Counted from the first letter of the stretch, positions 18,587 to 28,131 are shown. The stretch: DNA of 64,000 bases from an uncultured Acetatifactor sp. (GCA_910577665.1 CAJTOJ010000017.1:1-64000); one strand, 5' to 3'. The notes: a model not told the origin generated them from the letters alone. Made by a program: numbers and translations.

Positions 18587-19060
18587 ATGGCACGTTTTCG
18601 ATATTCCATGCAGAGTATTCTGGATATAAAACTGAAGATGGAGACACAGAAGAAGCAGGAGTTCTCTTCCGCCAGGAATGCCCTGGACACAGAGGAAGAG
18701 AGACTGCAGGGACTCTATGGCAGGAAACAGGGGTATGAAAAGGAGGCCGGAAGACTCCGCACGGGAGTCTTAAACCGGCTGGAACTGGAAGCTAACAGGA
18801 CAGCGCTTCTTTGCATGGATGTATACATAGAAGACCAGAAAGAACAGGTGGCGGTGGCAGAGAGGAATTTAGAGGCGGCCCGGGAGAGGCTCACAGAGGT
18901 GATGAAAGAGCGCAAGACCCATGAGACTTTGCGGGAGAAAGCTTTTGAGATGTTCCTGGTGGAGGAGAACCGGCGGGAGGGTAAGGAAGTGGATGAACTG
19001 ACAAGCTACACCTATGGGAAGAGAAGTAAAGGGGAAACAGGCAATCACTTTGACAGGTAG
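18587..19060 (+). CDS. fliJ: flagellar export protein FliJ
   Basis: FliJ is the gamma-like coiled-coil stalk of the export ATPase, and also escorts chaperones. This 157-residue product is almost entirely helical and charged, with the FliJ start RFRYSMQSILDIKLKMETQK and heptad-rich EDQKEQVAVAERNLEAARER and VMKERKTHETLREKAFE. Identification rests on the N-terminal pattern, predicted coiled coil, length and place after fliI. Confidence 0.88.
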   Translation: MARFRYSMQSILDIKLKMETQKKQEFSSARNALDTEEERLQGLYGRKQGYEKEAGRLRTGVLNRLELEANRTALLCMDVYIEDQKEQVAVAERNLEAARERLTEVMKERKTHETLREKAFEMFLVEENRREGKEVDELTSYTYGKRSKGETGNHFDR

Positions 19061-19074
19061 GTTAGGAGACAGAT

Positions 19075-19953
19075 ATGGCGAAAGAAGTGGAAGTGCAGAC
19101 AGCACCAGAGGCAGATCAGGAAGAGTTGGACAGGGAGAGGCTTAAGGAGGAGAAGAAGCAGCTAAAGGCCCAGAAGAAGGAAGCAAAGCGCCGGGCCAGG
19201 GAGATTGCCAGGCAGGAAGATGAACTGGATGAAAACGAGAGTGGCGGAAGCGGACTGGTGACCTTCGGTGCCACACTTCTCATTGTCCTTTTATGGATCG
19301 CTGTGATCTGTGTGGTGGTGAAGCTGGATATTGGCGGGTTTGGCAGCTCTGTGCTGACTCCTATCCTAAAGGATGTTCCGGTGCTCAATAAGATCCTGCC
19401 CAGCTCCACCTTCCCGGATCATTCCGACCAGAGTGGAACGGGCGGATATTCCAGCCTGGAGGAAGCTGTGGCATATATCAAGCAGCTTGAACTGGAACTG
19501 GAGCGGTATCAGACAGCTTCCAACACAAAGGATGCTGAACTGGAAAAACAGAGGGCGGAAATAGAACGTCTGAAGGAGTTCGAGACCAGGCAGCAGGAAT
19601 TCCAGCGGATCACCCAGGAATTCTATGATGAGGTTATCTATTCAGACAAAGGTCCTGGACCAGAGGAATACCGAAAATACTATGAAACCATGGATCCGGT
19701 CATGGCAGAGTACTATTATAAGCAGGTGATCAACCAGCAGGAGGAGAGTAAGGAAATACAGGAGTATGTGAAGACCTATTCTGAGATGAAGGCCAAAAGT
19801 GCAGCGAAGATCTTCGAGTCCATGACAGACAACCTCAACCTGGTGGCACGGATTCTTGGCTCCATGACGTCCAAACAGCGTGGGGATATTCTGGCGGCCA
19901 TGGACGAGGAGGTTGCCGCAAAACTCACCAAGATTATGGATCCGGAGTCTTAA
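19075..19953 (+). CDS. MotE-like / YlxF-type flagellar membrane protein
   Basis: This occupies the position of B. subtilis ylxF. It has a highly charged cytoplasmic N-terminus (residues 15-55, Lys/Glu-rich coiled coil), one membrane segment (GLVTFGATLLIVLLWIAVIC), a second coiled coil (LEEAVAYIKQLELELERYQ) and a C-terminal MgtE-N-like helical bundle ending IFESMTDNLNLVARILGSM. Proteins of this layout, called MotE in proteobacteria, act as folding or stability partners of MotC/FliF-like components. The precise role in Firmicutes is not established. Confidence 0.75.
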   Translation: MAKEVEVQTAPEADQEELDRERLKEEKKQLKAQKKEAKRRAREIARQEDELDENESGGSGLVTFGATLLIVLLWIAVICVVVKLDIGGFGSSVLTPILKDVPVLNKILPSSTFPDHSDQSGTGGYSSLEEAVAYIKQLELELERYQTASNTKDAELEKQRAEIERLKEFETRQQEFQRITQEFYDEVIYSDKGPGPEEYRKYYETMDPVMAEYYYKQVINQQEESKEIQEYVKTYSEMKAKSAAKIFESMTDNLNLVARILGSMTSKQRGDILAAMDEEVAAKLTKIMDPES

Positions 19954-20066
19954 GGGATGGGGAAGATATGCCGATACAGGTATGAGGGGACTTTCTGAAG
20001 CTTTACAGGACTGGATGTCCCTGGAACTACAATCAGAATCATATCATATAAGAAAGGAGGTAGGAG

Positions 20067-21434
20067 ATGACAAGTGCACCTGTAAAAGATGTAGGAGCGG
20101 TCTTGGGTTCTTTACAGACAGCCCAGATGGCGGGAAGCAAGAATGCTGGTGCTGGCGGTTTCCAGTCGGTACTGAATGACAGGACCGGGCAGGGTGCCCC
20201 AAAAAGCCAGACGGCGGACAATAAGGAAGCCGTGAAGAAGACACCTGGGGAATCCCTGAAGGCCAGGGATGCCCACAGACAGAGACTTGAGGAGCGGGAT
20301 GCAGTCGTTTCTCCAGAGGATGGAACAGATGAGGTGTCTGACCAGGATCTGGAGGAAGCCATGGCAGTGCTGGGAATGGCGGCACTGGATATGATACAGC
20401 AGATTGCAGACACCTTTGGGGTGAGCATCCAGGAAGTGCAAGGCCTAATGGAAGAGATGGGGCTGGATACCATGGATGTGCTGGATGCAGGGAAGCTGGG
20501 AGAATTGATTCTGGGACTGGGAGGCGCTGAGGATTCTTATGCATTGCTGACCAATGGGGAACTGTACGGCAATTACCAGCAACTGACGCAGCAGCTTACC
20601 GCAGTGCTGGAAGAGTGCAAGGAACAGCTTGACCTTACCGGGGAACAGATGTCAGATGTTCTGGAACAGTTACAGGAACAGCCCGGTGAACAGCCTGTGG
20701 AAACGGAGATTCCCATCACGGTGACGGTGGAAGAGACAGAAGAGGAAGTCCTTTCAGAGGAAGAGATCCTTACAAAGGAGGGATCCGGTCAGAATGTGAC
20801 CGGGGAGGAAGGGGTCCAGACGGCCAGACCTGCGGAGAATGCCAGGGAAGGCCATGAGGACAGACATGACCATGAAGGGAACCACAGCAACAGTCCGGAA
20901 ACCTCGTTTGCGCAGGATTTCCGTACACAACAGTACGAGATGGAGCTACAGCGCACGGAGGGGCCGAACAAAGCCTGGCAGACAGATACCCAGGATATCA
21001 TGCGGCAGATCATGGATTACATGAAGATCACCTTGAAAGCAGATACTTCCAACCTGGAGATGCAGCTTCACCCGGCAAGTCTTGGAACACTCCAGATTCA
21101 GATTGCTTCTAAGGGCGGTGTGGTAACAGCCAATTTCATCACCCAGAATGAGGCGGTGAAGGCAGCGCTGGAGAGCCAGATGGTAAGGCTCCAGGAGAGC
21201 TTTGAGGAACAGGGTATAAAGGTAGAGGCCATTGAGGTTACTGTACAGACCCATGAGTTTGAGAGGAATCTGGATCAGGGACGGGGCAGGAACCAGGGAG
21301 AACCTTCCAGGAGAAACCGCACCAGAAGGATACAGTTAAATGATCCTGTTGTCATGGAAGATCTGGAAGAAGAGGATGCATTGGCCGCAGAGATGATGGC
21401 GGCGGAAGGTACCACCATGGATGTTATGGTATAG
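20067..21434 (+). CDS. fliK: flagellar hook-length control protein FliK
   Basis: FliK measures the hook and switches export specificity through FlhB. The first 300 residues are low-complexity, acidic and variable, as usual for the ruler domain. The C-terminal Flg_hook domain is clear: LEMQLHPASLGTLQIQIASK, ANFITQNEAVKAALESQMVR, RLQESFEEQGIKVEAIEVTV. AAAGGAGGT precedes the ATG. Its 455 residues and position before flgD fit. The long N-terminal segment has little sequence conservation, so identification depends on the C-terminal domain. Confidence 0.93.
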   Translation: MTSAPVKDVGAVLGSLQTAQMAGSKNAGAGGFQSVLNDRTGQGAPKSQTADNKEAVKKTPGESLKARDAHRQRLEERDAVVSPEDGTDEVSDQDLEEAMAVLGMAALDMIQQIADTFGVSIQEVQGLMEEMGLDTMDVLDAGKLGELILGLGGAEDSYALLTNGELYGNYQQLTQQLTAVLEECKEQLDLTGEQMSDVLEQLQEQPGEQPVETEIPITVTVEETEEEVLSEEEILTKEGSGQNVTGEEGVQTARPAENAREGHEDRHDHEGNHSNSPETSFAQDFRTQQYEMELQRTEGPNKAWQTDTQDIMRQIMDYMKITLKADTSNLEMQLHPASLGTLQIQIASKGGVVTANFITQNEAVKAALESQMVRLQESFEEQGIKVEAIEVTVQTHEFERNLDQGRGRNQGEPSRRNRTRRIQLNDPVVMEDLEEEDALAAEMMAAEGTTMDVMV

Positions 21435-21481
21435 GCTTTTAGAAGTATAGGACGAAAAATAAGAGAAAGGAGCATATGTAC

Positions 21482-22270
21482 ATGAGCAGTAATCTAATGG
21501 CACCGGTGGAAGACGGAAAGTTTGTGGAGACAGAAAGCCAGGTTTCCTTAAAGAACAAGAACAAAACCGGTATGCAGAGTGGCATGGACAAGGAAGCATT
21601 CCTGCAGCTTCTGGTGGCACAGATGCAGTACCAGGATCCCCTGCAGCCGACCTCCAATACAGAGTACATTTCCCAATATGCACAGTTCTCCCAGGTGGAG
21701 CAGATCCAGAACATGGCTGCAAGCACAGAACTGTCCAGGGCCAGTTCCCTGGTGGGCAAGGAGGTATGGGTCAAGACGACTTCCTCTTCAGGGGCAACCA
21801 ACAGTATTCAGGGTAAGGTGGACTATGTGGTATACGAGAATGGGAAAGCCTATCTGGCAATCAACGAATCCCTGTATTCCCTGGATGATCTGGATACCGT
21901 AGTAGATGGCACTTATCTGGCTGCTTATAACAAGGCATATGAATTCACAAAAGATCTGAACAGGCTTCCGGTTCTGGCAGGTGTGGATCTCACAGATGCG
22001 GAGAACATCGACAAGCTGGAGAAAACCTACAATGAGATGAATGACTATGAGAAGAGCTTCCTGTCCAAGGATACAGTGGACCGGCTGAAGCAGTACATTG
22101 AGAAACTAAAGGAAGTCCGCCATGCGGCAGGAGAAGGGGAAGACGGGGACGAAGAAGATAAGACCGAAGGCCCGTCAGAGGAAGGAACCACACCGGAAGG
22201 ATCTGCTCCAGAAGGAACCACACCGGAGGGAACTGCTCCGGAGGACACCGGGGGTAGCACCCAGGCTTAA
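21482..22270 (+). CDS. flgD: flagellar hook assembly (capping) protein FlgD with C-terminal extension
   Basis: FlgD caps the growing hook. The conserved N-terminal part is present: DKEAFLQLLVAQMQYQDPLQ, TEYISQYAQFSQVEQIQNMA and ASSLVGKEVWVK. It then departs from the usual FlgD: residues about 161-215 form a helical segment (TDAENIDKLEKTYNEMNDYE) and residues about 232-262 a Pro/Glu/Thr repeat (EGTTPEG, EGSAPEG, EGTAPED). I prefer ATG 21482, nine bases from AAAGGAG, over ATG 21476, which would be only three bases away. Confidence 0.92.
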   Translation: MSSNLMAPVEDGKFVETESQVSLKNKNKTGMQSGMDKEAFLQLLVAQMQYQDPLQPTSNTEYISQYAQFSQVEQIQNMAASTELSRASSLVGKEVWVKTTSSSGATNSIQGKVDYVVYENGKAYLAINESLYSLDDLDTVVDGTYLAAYNKAYEFTKDLNRLPVLAGVDLTDAENIDKLEKTYNEMNDYEKSFLSKDTVDRLKQYIEKLKEVRHAAGEGEDGDEEDKTEGPSEEGTTPEGSAPEGTTPEGTAPEDTGGSTQA

Positions 22271-22287
22271 GACAGGAGGCGTGAAGG

Positions 22288-22689
22288 TTGAATATTCAGC
22301 AAAGCGGATATCTCTCCATTGATCAACTGACGGAACAGTATCTGGGTAAGGCAAGGAAGCAGGACACCCAACAAAGGGCAGGGGGACTTTCCTTCCAGGA
22401 GATCCTGGAACAGAAGAACCTGCAGGAGAGCGGGGGTCTGCTGAGATTCTCCAAGCACGCGCTGGGTCGGCTCAGTGACAGGAATATCGAACTAAGCCAG
22501 ACACAATTGGAGCGGCTGGAAAGCGGAGCGGTGAAAGCCGGGCAGAAAGGAATCAAGGATTCCCTGGTGATTGTAGACCAGCTTGCTTTTATCGTGAACG
22601 TGCCGAACCAGACAGTTGTCACAGCAATGGACAGCACAGAGACAGATGGAAACATATTTACAAATATCAACGGAGCGGTGATCATGTAA
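22288..22689 (+). CDS. flagellar operon protein of the TIGR02530 type
   Basis: This 133-residue protein sits between flgD and flgE, where Firmicutes carry the uncharacterised 'flagellar operon protein' family. Visible motifs are FSKHALGRLSDRNIELSQTQ, a regular heptad-like helix, and a C-terminal VIVDQLAFIVNVPNQTVVTAM ending with NIFTNINGAVIM. It starts at TTG 22288 with GGAGGCGTG upstream. The function is unknown; in B. subtilis the neighbour is presumed to help hook assembly. There is no signal peptide or membrane segment. Confidence 0.85.
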   Translation: MNIQQSGYLSIDQLTEQYLGKARKQDTQQRAGGLSFQEILEQKNLQESGGLLRFSKHALGRLSDRNIELSQTQLERLESGAVKAGQKGIKDSLVIVDQLAFIVNVPNQTVVTAMDSTETDGNIFTNINGAVIM

Positions 22690-22767
22690 CCGGACCTTCC
22701 AAGGAGGTTACAAGTCTCCCCGAATGACAGAGGGGAGACGCGCTCCAGACCAGGAGGAATAAGTACT

Positions 22768-24576
22768 ATGATGAGATCACTTTATTCTGGCGTGGCAGGA
22801 CTGCGTACCCACCAGACCAAGATGGACGTTATCGGTAATAACATCTCCAACGTGAACACAACGGCCTACAAAGCCAGTTCCATTGTGTTCAGTGAATTGA
22901 TGAGCCAGACCACCCAGAAGGCCAGCGGACCCAATGCACAGATGGGAACCGGCGGTACCAACGCCAGACAGATTGGTCTGGGTGTGCGCAGCGGTGCCAT
23001 CAATATCAACATTACCGGGCAGGGTTCCAGCCAGTCTACCGGTAATCCTTTTGATATCATGATCAACGGAGACAATTTCTTCGTGGTAAACAACGGACTG
23101 GAGAATTTCTTCACCCGTGACGGCTCTTTTTATGTGGACGGAGCAGGCAACCTGGCCATGACCAGTACCGGTTACAATGTTATGGGCTGGCAGGTGGATG
23201 AGGAGACTGGCAATATCAAGCAGGATACGGTATCTGCCCTGCGGATCATGAATGCCGTGAACATGACCTATCCTCCCGAAGCAACCACCCTTGCCAATTT
23301 TTCGGGTATTCTGGATAAGAACAATAAAGATGTGGTGAGTGCAAAAGGAAAAGCGGTGAACTTGAATTTCTTTGATGCACTGGGTTACAGCTATACAGCA
23401 AAATTCGTGTTCAAGCAGTCTGGGGATGTAAATGAGTACAGCTTGGAGCTTGACAAGATCCTGGACTCCACCGGGAAGGAAGTGGTCAGCGGTGCTGCGG
23501 CCAAGGCTTTGTTCGGGGATGCTAATACCACACAGCTCAAGGAAGGCAAGATCACTTTCGGTGCAGACTACAGCTGGAATAACGGGGTGTTACAGCGAGG
23601 CGGCAATCCCATTGTGGATCTGACAACATTGATTGATACAACTACAGGTGTCTGGAAGGCTGGCACAGAACTGGTAGACGATCCGGCCAGCACCACAACT
23701 CCCAAAGAACAGAAGACAGTGGAAGAGATGCTGGGGGAAGTTGCCAAGGCATATGGCTATGAGGGATCTGTGGATGCCTTTATGAGCCAGCTGTATCAGA
23801 CTGTGGATGCCAATGGTAATCCCACCGGACAATATACCATGGAGGATATGCTCAAACGCCAGGCGGGCGTGGCGGCAGGGACAGGTGATGTGCCGGCCAA
23901 TACACCGTTGATTGGGGATATCGCTGCTTCTGGCGCTGATATTGAGACCATAGGGCGTGAGTTCCAGGGTGTGAAGATTAATTTTGATGGTAAGAAAGGT
24001 AATTTTGCGGGTATCAATAACCAGATTACCAATACCACAGCCATGCTGAACCTGTCCGCACTGAATGAGATGCTGGGTGTGGATGGCCAGGCCTTTGAGG
24101 ATATCAAGATTGACTTCTCCCAGACATCCATGTATGACAATAAGGGGACTTCCACCATTGGCGCCGACAAGGGAGGCGTGGGAGATGAGGACGGACTGGG
24201 TACCGGCCGCCGCCTTGGCGACATGATTGGTGTGTCCATCCAGCAGGATGGTATGATCTATGCTGCCTACGACAATGGTATGACCAGGCTGTTAGGACAA
24301 ATTGCCACTGCAAGTTTCGCCAATGCCTCCGGTCTGGAGAAGAAAGGGGATAACCTGTACTCTGCAACCTTAAACTCTGGCGAGTTTGATGGAATTGGGA
24401 CGGATATTACAGCAAATGGTGGTTCCATGTCCACCGGACAGCTGGAGATGAGTAACGTGGATCTGTCCTCTGAATTCACGGAGATGATTACCACCCAGAG
24501 AGGTTTCCAGGCTAACAGTCGTATTATAACAGTTTCAGATACCATGCTGGAAGAATTAACTAATTTAAAACGCTAA
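22768..24576 (+). CDS. flgE: flagellar hook protein FlgE
   Basis: FlgE builds the hook. The N-terminus has MRSLYSGVAGLRTHQTKMDV and NNISNVNTTAYKASSIVFSE, then the D1 motif GNPFDIMINGDNFFVV. The C-terminus shows the FlgE signature QLEMSNVDLSSEFTEMITTQ followed by RGFQANSRIITVSDTMLEEL. At 602 residues it is longer than the roughly 260-430 of many FlgE proteins; the extra length lies in the central surface-exposed region (about residues 150-420). GGAGGAAT precedes the ATG. It is exported by the flagellar apparatus. Confidence 0.96.
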   Translation: MMRSLYSGVAGLRTHQTKMDVIGNNISNVNTTAYKASSIVFSELMSQTTQKASGPNAQMGTGGTNARQIGLGVRSGAININITGQGSSQSTGNPFDIMINGDNFFVVNNGLENFFTRDGSFYVDGAGNLAMTSTGYNVMGWQVDEETGNIKQDTVSALRIMNAVNMTYPPEATTLANFSGILDKNNKDVVSAKGKAVNLNFFDALGYSYTAKFVFKQSGDVNEYSLELDKILDSTGKEVVSGAAAKALFGDANTTQLKEGKITFGADYSWNNGVLQRGGNPIVDLTTLIDTTTGVWKAGTELVDDPASTTTPKEQKTVEEMLGEVAKAYGYEGSVDAFMSQLYQTVDANGNPTGQYTMEDMLKRQAGVAAGTGDVPANTPLIGDIAASGADIETIGREFQGVKINFDGKKGNFAGINNQITNTTAMLNLSALNEMLGVDGQAFEDIKIDFSQTSMYDNKGTSTIGADKGGVGDEDGLGTGRRLGDMIGVSIQQDGMIYAAYDNGMTRLLGQIATASFANASGLEKKGDNLYSATLNSGEFDGIGTDITANGGSMSTGQLEMSNVDLSSEFTEMITTQRGFQANSRIITVSDTMLEELTNLKR

Positions 24577-24624
24577 TTTTTGAAATATTTGTCTCGCATT
24601 ATTTGGGTAGTTGTGTTACAATGT

Positions 24625-24648
24625 AAGGGCGGTTAAATTACCGCCCTT
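24625..24648 (+). other. hairpin between flgE and flbD
   Basis: AAGGGCGGT pairs with ACCGCCCTT around a 6-base loop, 48 bases after the flgE stop, and is followed by only a weak T-rich stretch. It could stabilise the abundant flgE message or attenuate transcription into flbD-motAB. Confidence 0.5.
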
Positions 24649-24673
24649 TACTTATTGGAAGAAGGAGGCGTAT

Positions 24674-24859
24674 ATGGTTGAAGTGACAAAGCTCAATGGT
24701 GTGAAGATCCTGGTCAATCCGCATCTGTTTGAGATTGTAGAAGAGACACCTGACACAGTGATCACTCTCACCACAGGAAAGAAAATAATTGTAAAAGAAA
24801 GTAGACAAGAGATAAAAAATCTAGTAAAATTGTACAGAAAGGGTATTTTTGCAGAATAA
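24674..24859 (+). CDS. flbD: FlbD/SwrD-family small flagellar protein
   Basis: This 61-residue protein matches the FlbD family, whose B. subtilis member SwrD raises flagellar motor power through stator function. The family signature is clear: VEVTKLNGVKILVNPHLFEI, then EETPDTVITLTTGKKIIV. I start at ATG 24674 with AAGGAGG six bases upstream, rather than at 24611, which overlaps the hairpin. Its position directly before motA and motB agrees with a stator-linked role. Confidence 0.9.
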   Translation: MVEVTKLNGVKILVNPHLFEIVEETPDTVITLTTGKKIIVKESRQEIKNLVKLYRKGIFAE

Positions 24860-24891
24860 TTTTCAAAAATGCAGAAGGTTAGGTGGTTCCC

Positions 24892-25683
24892 GTGGATATT
24901 GCATCATTGCTTGGTATTATAATCGGCTTGGTAATGTTGGTATATGGTATTATCGATAACGCTGGTATCTCCGGTGCCGTCCATTATCTGGATCCGGCAT
25001 CTGCCATTATTACATTCGGTGGCGCTTTCTCGGCTACTCTGGCTTCCTATACGTTACAGGATTTTATAAATGGATTGAAGAGCTTTGGGCTGGTTTTTAA
25101 AGCTCCTGCATTGAATACGGCTGAGATGATTAAGAAGATAATAGATTTGTCCAACGTGGCCAGGAAGGAAGGGCTTCTGTCCCTGGAGGAAGCGGCTGCG
25201 GAGATGGATGAACCGTTTTTGAAAAAAGGGATTCTGCTGATTGTAGATGGCACGGATCCTGATTTGGTGCGTGCAATTATGGAGACGGAGCTGGTAAGTC
25301 TTGAGGACAGACACAAGACCTGCATTGGGTTCTGGGATACACTGGGAGCCATGGGTCCTGCCTGGGGTATGATTGGTACCCTGGTAGGTCTGGTCAACAT
25401 GCTGTACAATATGTCTGATCCTGGCGCACTGGGACCTGCCATGGCAGTGGCCTTGATCACCACCTTGTATGGATCCCTGCTTGCCAACTGGATCTGTACC
25501 CCTGTATCTAATAAACTGAAAGCTGACAACGCCGGTGAGATGCTGCTCAAGGAAGTCATGATTGAGGGCCTTCTGTCCATCCAGGCCGGCGAGAATCCCA
25601 GGGTAATTGAGGAAAAACTGAAATCCTTCCTGGCTCCTAAGGACAGATCCTTTGGGGATGAGGATGGGGGAGGTGAAGCTTAA
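24892..25683 (+). CDS. motA: flagellar motor stator protein MotA
   Basis: MotA and MotB form the proton- or sodium-driven stator. Four membrane segments are visible (SLLGIIIGLVMLVYGIIDNA; AIITFGGAFSATLASYTLQD; GPAWGMIGTLVGLVNMLYNM; AMAVALITTLYGSLLANWIC). The conserved GTLVGL and the Pro before the cytoplasmic loop are present. GTG at 24892 gives the usual MDIASLLG start with AGGTGG upstream; GTG at 24883 would add three residues. It ends in a TAATG overlap with motB. Confidence 0.93.
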   Translation: MDIASLLGIIIGLVMLVYGIIDNAGISGAVHYLDPASAIITFGGAFSATLASYTLQDFINGLKSFGLVFKAPALNTAEMIKKIIDLSNVARKEGLLSLEEAAAEMDEPFLKKGILLIVDGTDPDLVRAIMETELVSLEDRHKTCIGFWDTLGAMGPAWGMIGTLVGLVNMLYNMSDPGALGPAMAVALITTLYGSLLANWICTPVSNKLKADNAGEMLLKEVMIEGLLSIQAGENPRVIEEKLKSFLAPKDRSFGDEDGGGEA

Positions 25684-26507
25684 TGGCGAAGCGCAAGGAA
25701 GATACGCCTCCGGCTGGTTCCCCGGCCTGGATGGCTACCTTCAGTGACTTGATGAACCTGCTGTTGTGCTTCTTTGTCATGCTGTTCTCCATGTCAAACC
25801 TGGAGGAGGCTAAGCTGGCCGAACTTGTAGCGTCCATGAATAACACGATCAGTATCTTCGATGGGGGTGCCACTGCCATTGGTGATGGTATACTGATCAG
25901 TAGTGGTGTGAGCCAGCTGAATGAACTGGATGAATATATCAACAGTACCGGTAAGACGGCAGACAGCAAGGTGGACGGTGAGAATCTGGACGCCTATGAA
26001 TCCGGGGAACTGGAACAATATCTGGAGGAGAAGGATCTCCAGGCCAATGAAGAGATAGCCGAGATTGTGGAGGAGACCTTGAAGGAATACAATATCGGTG
26101 ATGAGGTGGATGTGAGTTTTACCTCCCAGTATGTGCAGCTGACCATGAACGGCGCCCTGCTTTTTGATTCTGGAAGGGCTGAGTTAAAAGGGGATGCTGC
26201 TTCGGTGCTGGACAGAGTGGGCGTGGTGCTGGAACGCTATAGCAGTGGAACAGGTACCATTGAGATCCTGGGACATACAGACAATGTGCCCATGAGTAGT
26301 GCACGGTATGCCAGCAATGAGGAGCTTAGTGATGCCAGGGCCTTATCCGTATTCTATTATCTACAGGAAAATACAGCCCTGGATCTGCGTAGCTTGAAGC
26401 ATGCCGGAATGGGGGAGAGGGATCCCATTGCGGATAATTCCACTCCGGAGGGAAGAAGCAGGAATAGAAGAGTTGAGATCAGAATATACAATCCATCACA
26501 GGGGTGA
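25683..26507 (+). CDS. motB: flagellar motor stator protein MotB
   Basis: MotB supplies the ion-binding Asp and anchors the stator to peptidoglycan. The N-terminal plug and membrane segment contain SPAWMATFSDLMNLLLCFFV, with Asp in FSDLMNLLL as the ion ligand. The C-terminal OmpA-like domain shows LFDSGRAELKGDAASVLDRV, LGHTDNVPM, NEELSDARALSVFYYL and GRSRNRRVEI. Its 274 residues are typical. The start overlaps the motA stop by one base, implying coupling. Confidence 0.95.
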   Translation: MAKRKEDTPPAGSPAWMATFSDLMNLLLCFFVMLFSMSNLEEAKLAELVASMNNTISIFDGGATAIGDGILISSGVSQLNELDEYINSTGKTADSKVDGENLDAYESGELEQYLEEKDLQANEEIAEIVEETLKEYNIGDEVDVSFTSQYVQLTMNGALLFDSGRAELKGDAASVLDRVGVVLERYSSGTGTIEILGHTDNVPMSSARYASNEELSDARALSVFYYLQENTALDLRSLKHAGMGERDPIADNSTPEGRSRNRRVEIRIYNPSQG

Positions 26508-26531
26508 GGGGATAGAACGGAGATTTGAGGT

Positions 26532-27056
26532 ATGAAGAAGAATTTGCTGAGTGTATTGATTCTGGCATTGCTGGCGGTCAATATTGTACTGACAACTATA
26601 ATGATGATCAGCATTACCAATACAAATGCAGCCACGGCGAAGTTGGTGGACAGTGTTCTGGCTGTGATGAATATTGAATTGTATTCACCGGGGGGGACCA
26701 GTGCTGCGGATGTGGCCCTGGAGGATTCTGAGACCTTTGACTTTGAGGGATCTATGACGATTCCCTTGAAAGCCAGCGATGGGGATGACAAGCAGCATTA
26801 TATACTCTTTGACCTGTCGCTTTTTATCAATACCAAGCATGAGGATTACAAGACTTATGGTGGTGAGAAGATGAAAGAGTATGAAAGCCGCATCAAGGCA
26901 GAAGTCAATGACCTGGTATCCAGCTATACACTGGAAGAGTGTGAAAACGGAGGATTTGAGACAAACGTGCGTCCGGAGCTTTTGCGCAAAATCCAGCAGC
27001 TGTTCCAGTCGGATTTTATCTATAAGATAGGGGTCAATGAGATTAAGTTCGGCTGA
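26532..27056 (+). CDS. fliL: flagellar basal body-associated protein FliL
   Basis: FliL is a single-pass membrane protein that surrounds and supports the stator. The N-terminal anchor is LLSVLILALLAVNIVLTTIM. The extracytoplasmic domain includes YILFDLSLFINTKHEDYKTY and a C-terminal VRPELLRKIQQLFQSDFIYK segment matching the family end. Its 174 residues and position between motB and fliM fit. A ribosome-binding site is weak (GATTTGAGGT). Confidence 0.88.
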   Translation: MKKNLLSVLILALLAVNIVLTTIMMISITNTNAATAKLVDSVLAVMNIELYSPGGTSAADVALEDSETFDFEGSMTIPLKASDGDDKQHYILFDLSLFINTKHEDYKTYGGEKMKEYESRIKAEVNDLVSSYTLEECENGGFETNVRPELLRKIQQLFQSDFIYKIGVNEIKFG

Positions 27057-27153
27057 TGCGGGATATGGACGTGCACGGGGTATTTTGCAGTGCTGTCCGG
27101 GAAATGGCAGTTTGATGCATTTAAAACACGAGTATGATGGGAGGTGAGTCTTT

Positions 27154-28131
27154 GTGGGCGAAGTTCTGTCCCAAGGTGAAATAGATAGTTTGCTTGCCGG
27201 GTTGCTTTCCGGTGATTTAGACGCGGACCGGATGCAGGAAGAAGGCAGGCAGGTCAAGAACTATGACTTTAACCGCCCTACAAAGTTCTCCAAGGAGCAT
27301 TTAAGAACCCTTGAGATTATATTTGAACATTACAGCCGCTTGATTTCCACGAATCTGCCTGTGTATCTTAGGAAAAATGTACAGGTTGCAGTGGCTAGTT
27401 CGGAGACCGTTACGTTTAGTGAGTATTCCAATTCCCTGCCGAATCCTGTGATTCTGGGAATCATCAATTTCCTTCCTTTAAACGGGCCGATTGTCATGCA
27501 CCTTGGCACTAGCCTTGGCTATCTGATTCTGGACCGGCTGCTGGGGGGGGATGGGGTTCCTCTTGAGAAGAGCCGGGAATTTTCTGAGATAGAGCTGGCA
27601 ATTATCCAGAAGATTCTGGTGATGTTTACCCAGCTGCTTAGGGATCCATGGAAAAATGTGGTGGATATATCACCTGTTCTTGGCCGGATTGAGACGAATC
27701 CGCAGTTTGCACAGGTCATGGCACCCAATGACATGGTGGCGGTGGTGACGCTGAACATCAAGATCGGGGATGTAGAGGGCCTTCTAAGCCTGTGTCTGCC
27801 GTTTTTTACCCTGGAAGATGTCATGGATAAGCTGAATACGAAGTACTGGTATTCTTCCATGCAGAGCAACCGCAGCGAGGATGATGAACAGTATATCGAG
27901 TCTATGATCCGTAAGGTGGATATTCCCATCAGGGCTGTGCTTGGCAAGAGCACCATATCGGTGAGCGATTTCATGAATCTACAGATTGGGGATTGCATCC
28001 GTCTGGATTCCAAGGTGGATGATGACATGAATATATTTGTGGGGAACCTTAAAAAATTTACTGCATTGCCTGGCGCCGAGAAGGATGCATATGCGGTCCG
28101 GATTACGTCGGTGGTCAGAGAGGAGGAGTAG
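27154..28131 (+). CDS. fliM: flagellar motor switch protein FliM
   Basis: FliM forms the C-ring wall and binds phosphorylated CheY. The N-terminal CheY-binding peptide is VLSQGEIDSLLAGL, followed by the CheC-like middle domain (DFNRPTKFSKEHLRTLEIIF, LGYLILDRLLGGDGVPLEKS, REFSEIELAIIQKIL) and the C-terminal SpoA domain (ISVSDFMNLQIGDCIRLDSK). Its 325 residues are typical. The start is GTG 27154 preceded by GGGAGGTGAG. FliY follows after three bases. Confidence 0.96.
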   Translation: MGEVLSQGEIDSLLAGLLSGDLDADRMQEEGRQVKNYDFNRPTKFSKEHLRTLEIIFEHYSRLISTNLPVYLRKNVQVAVASSETVTFSEYSNSLPNPVILGIINFLPLNGPIVMHLGTSLGYLILDRLLGGDGVPLEKSREFSEIELAIIQKILVMFTQLLRDPWKNVVDISPVLGRIETNPQFAQVMAPNDMVAVVTLNIKIGDVEGLLSLCLPFFTLEDVMDKLNTKYWYSSMQSNRSEDDEQYIESMIRKVDIPIRAVLGKSTISVSDFMNLQIGDCIRLDSKVDDDMNIFVGNLKKFTALPGAEKDAYAVRITSVVREEE

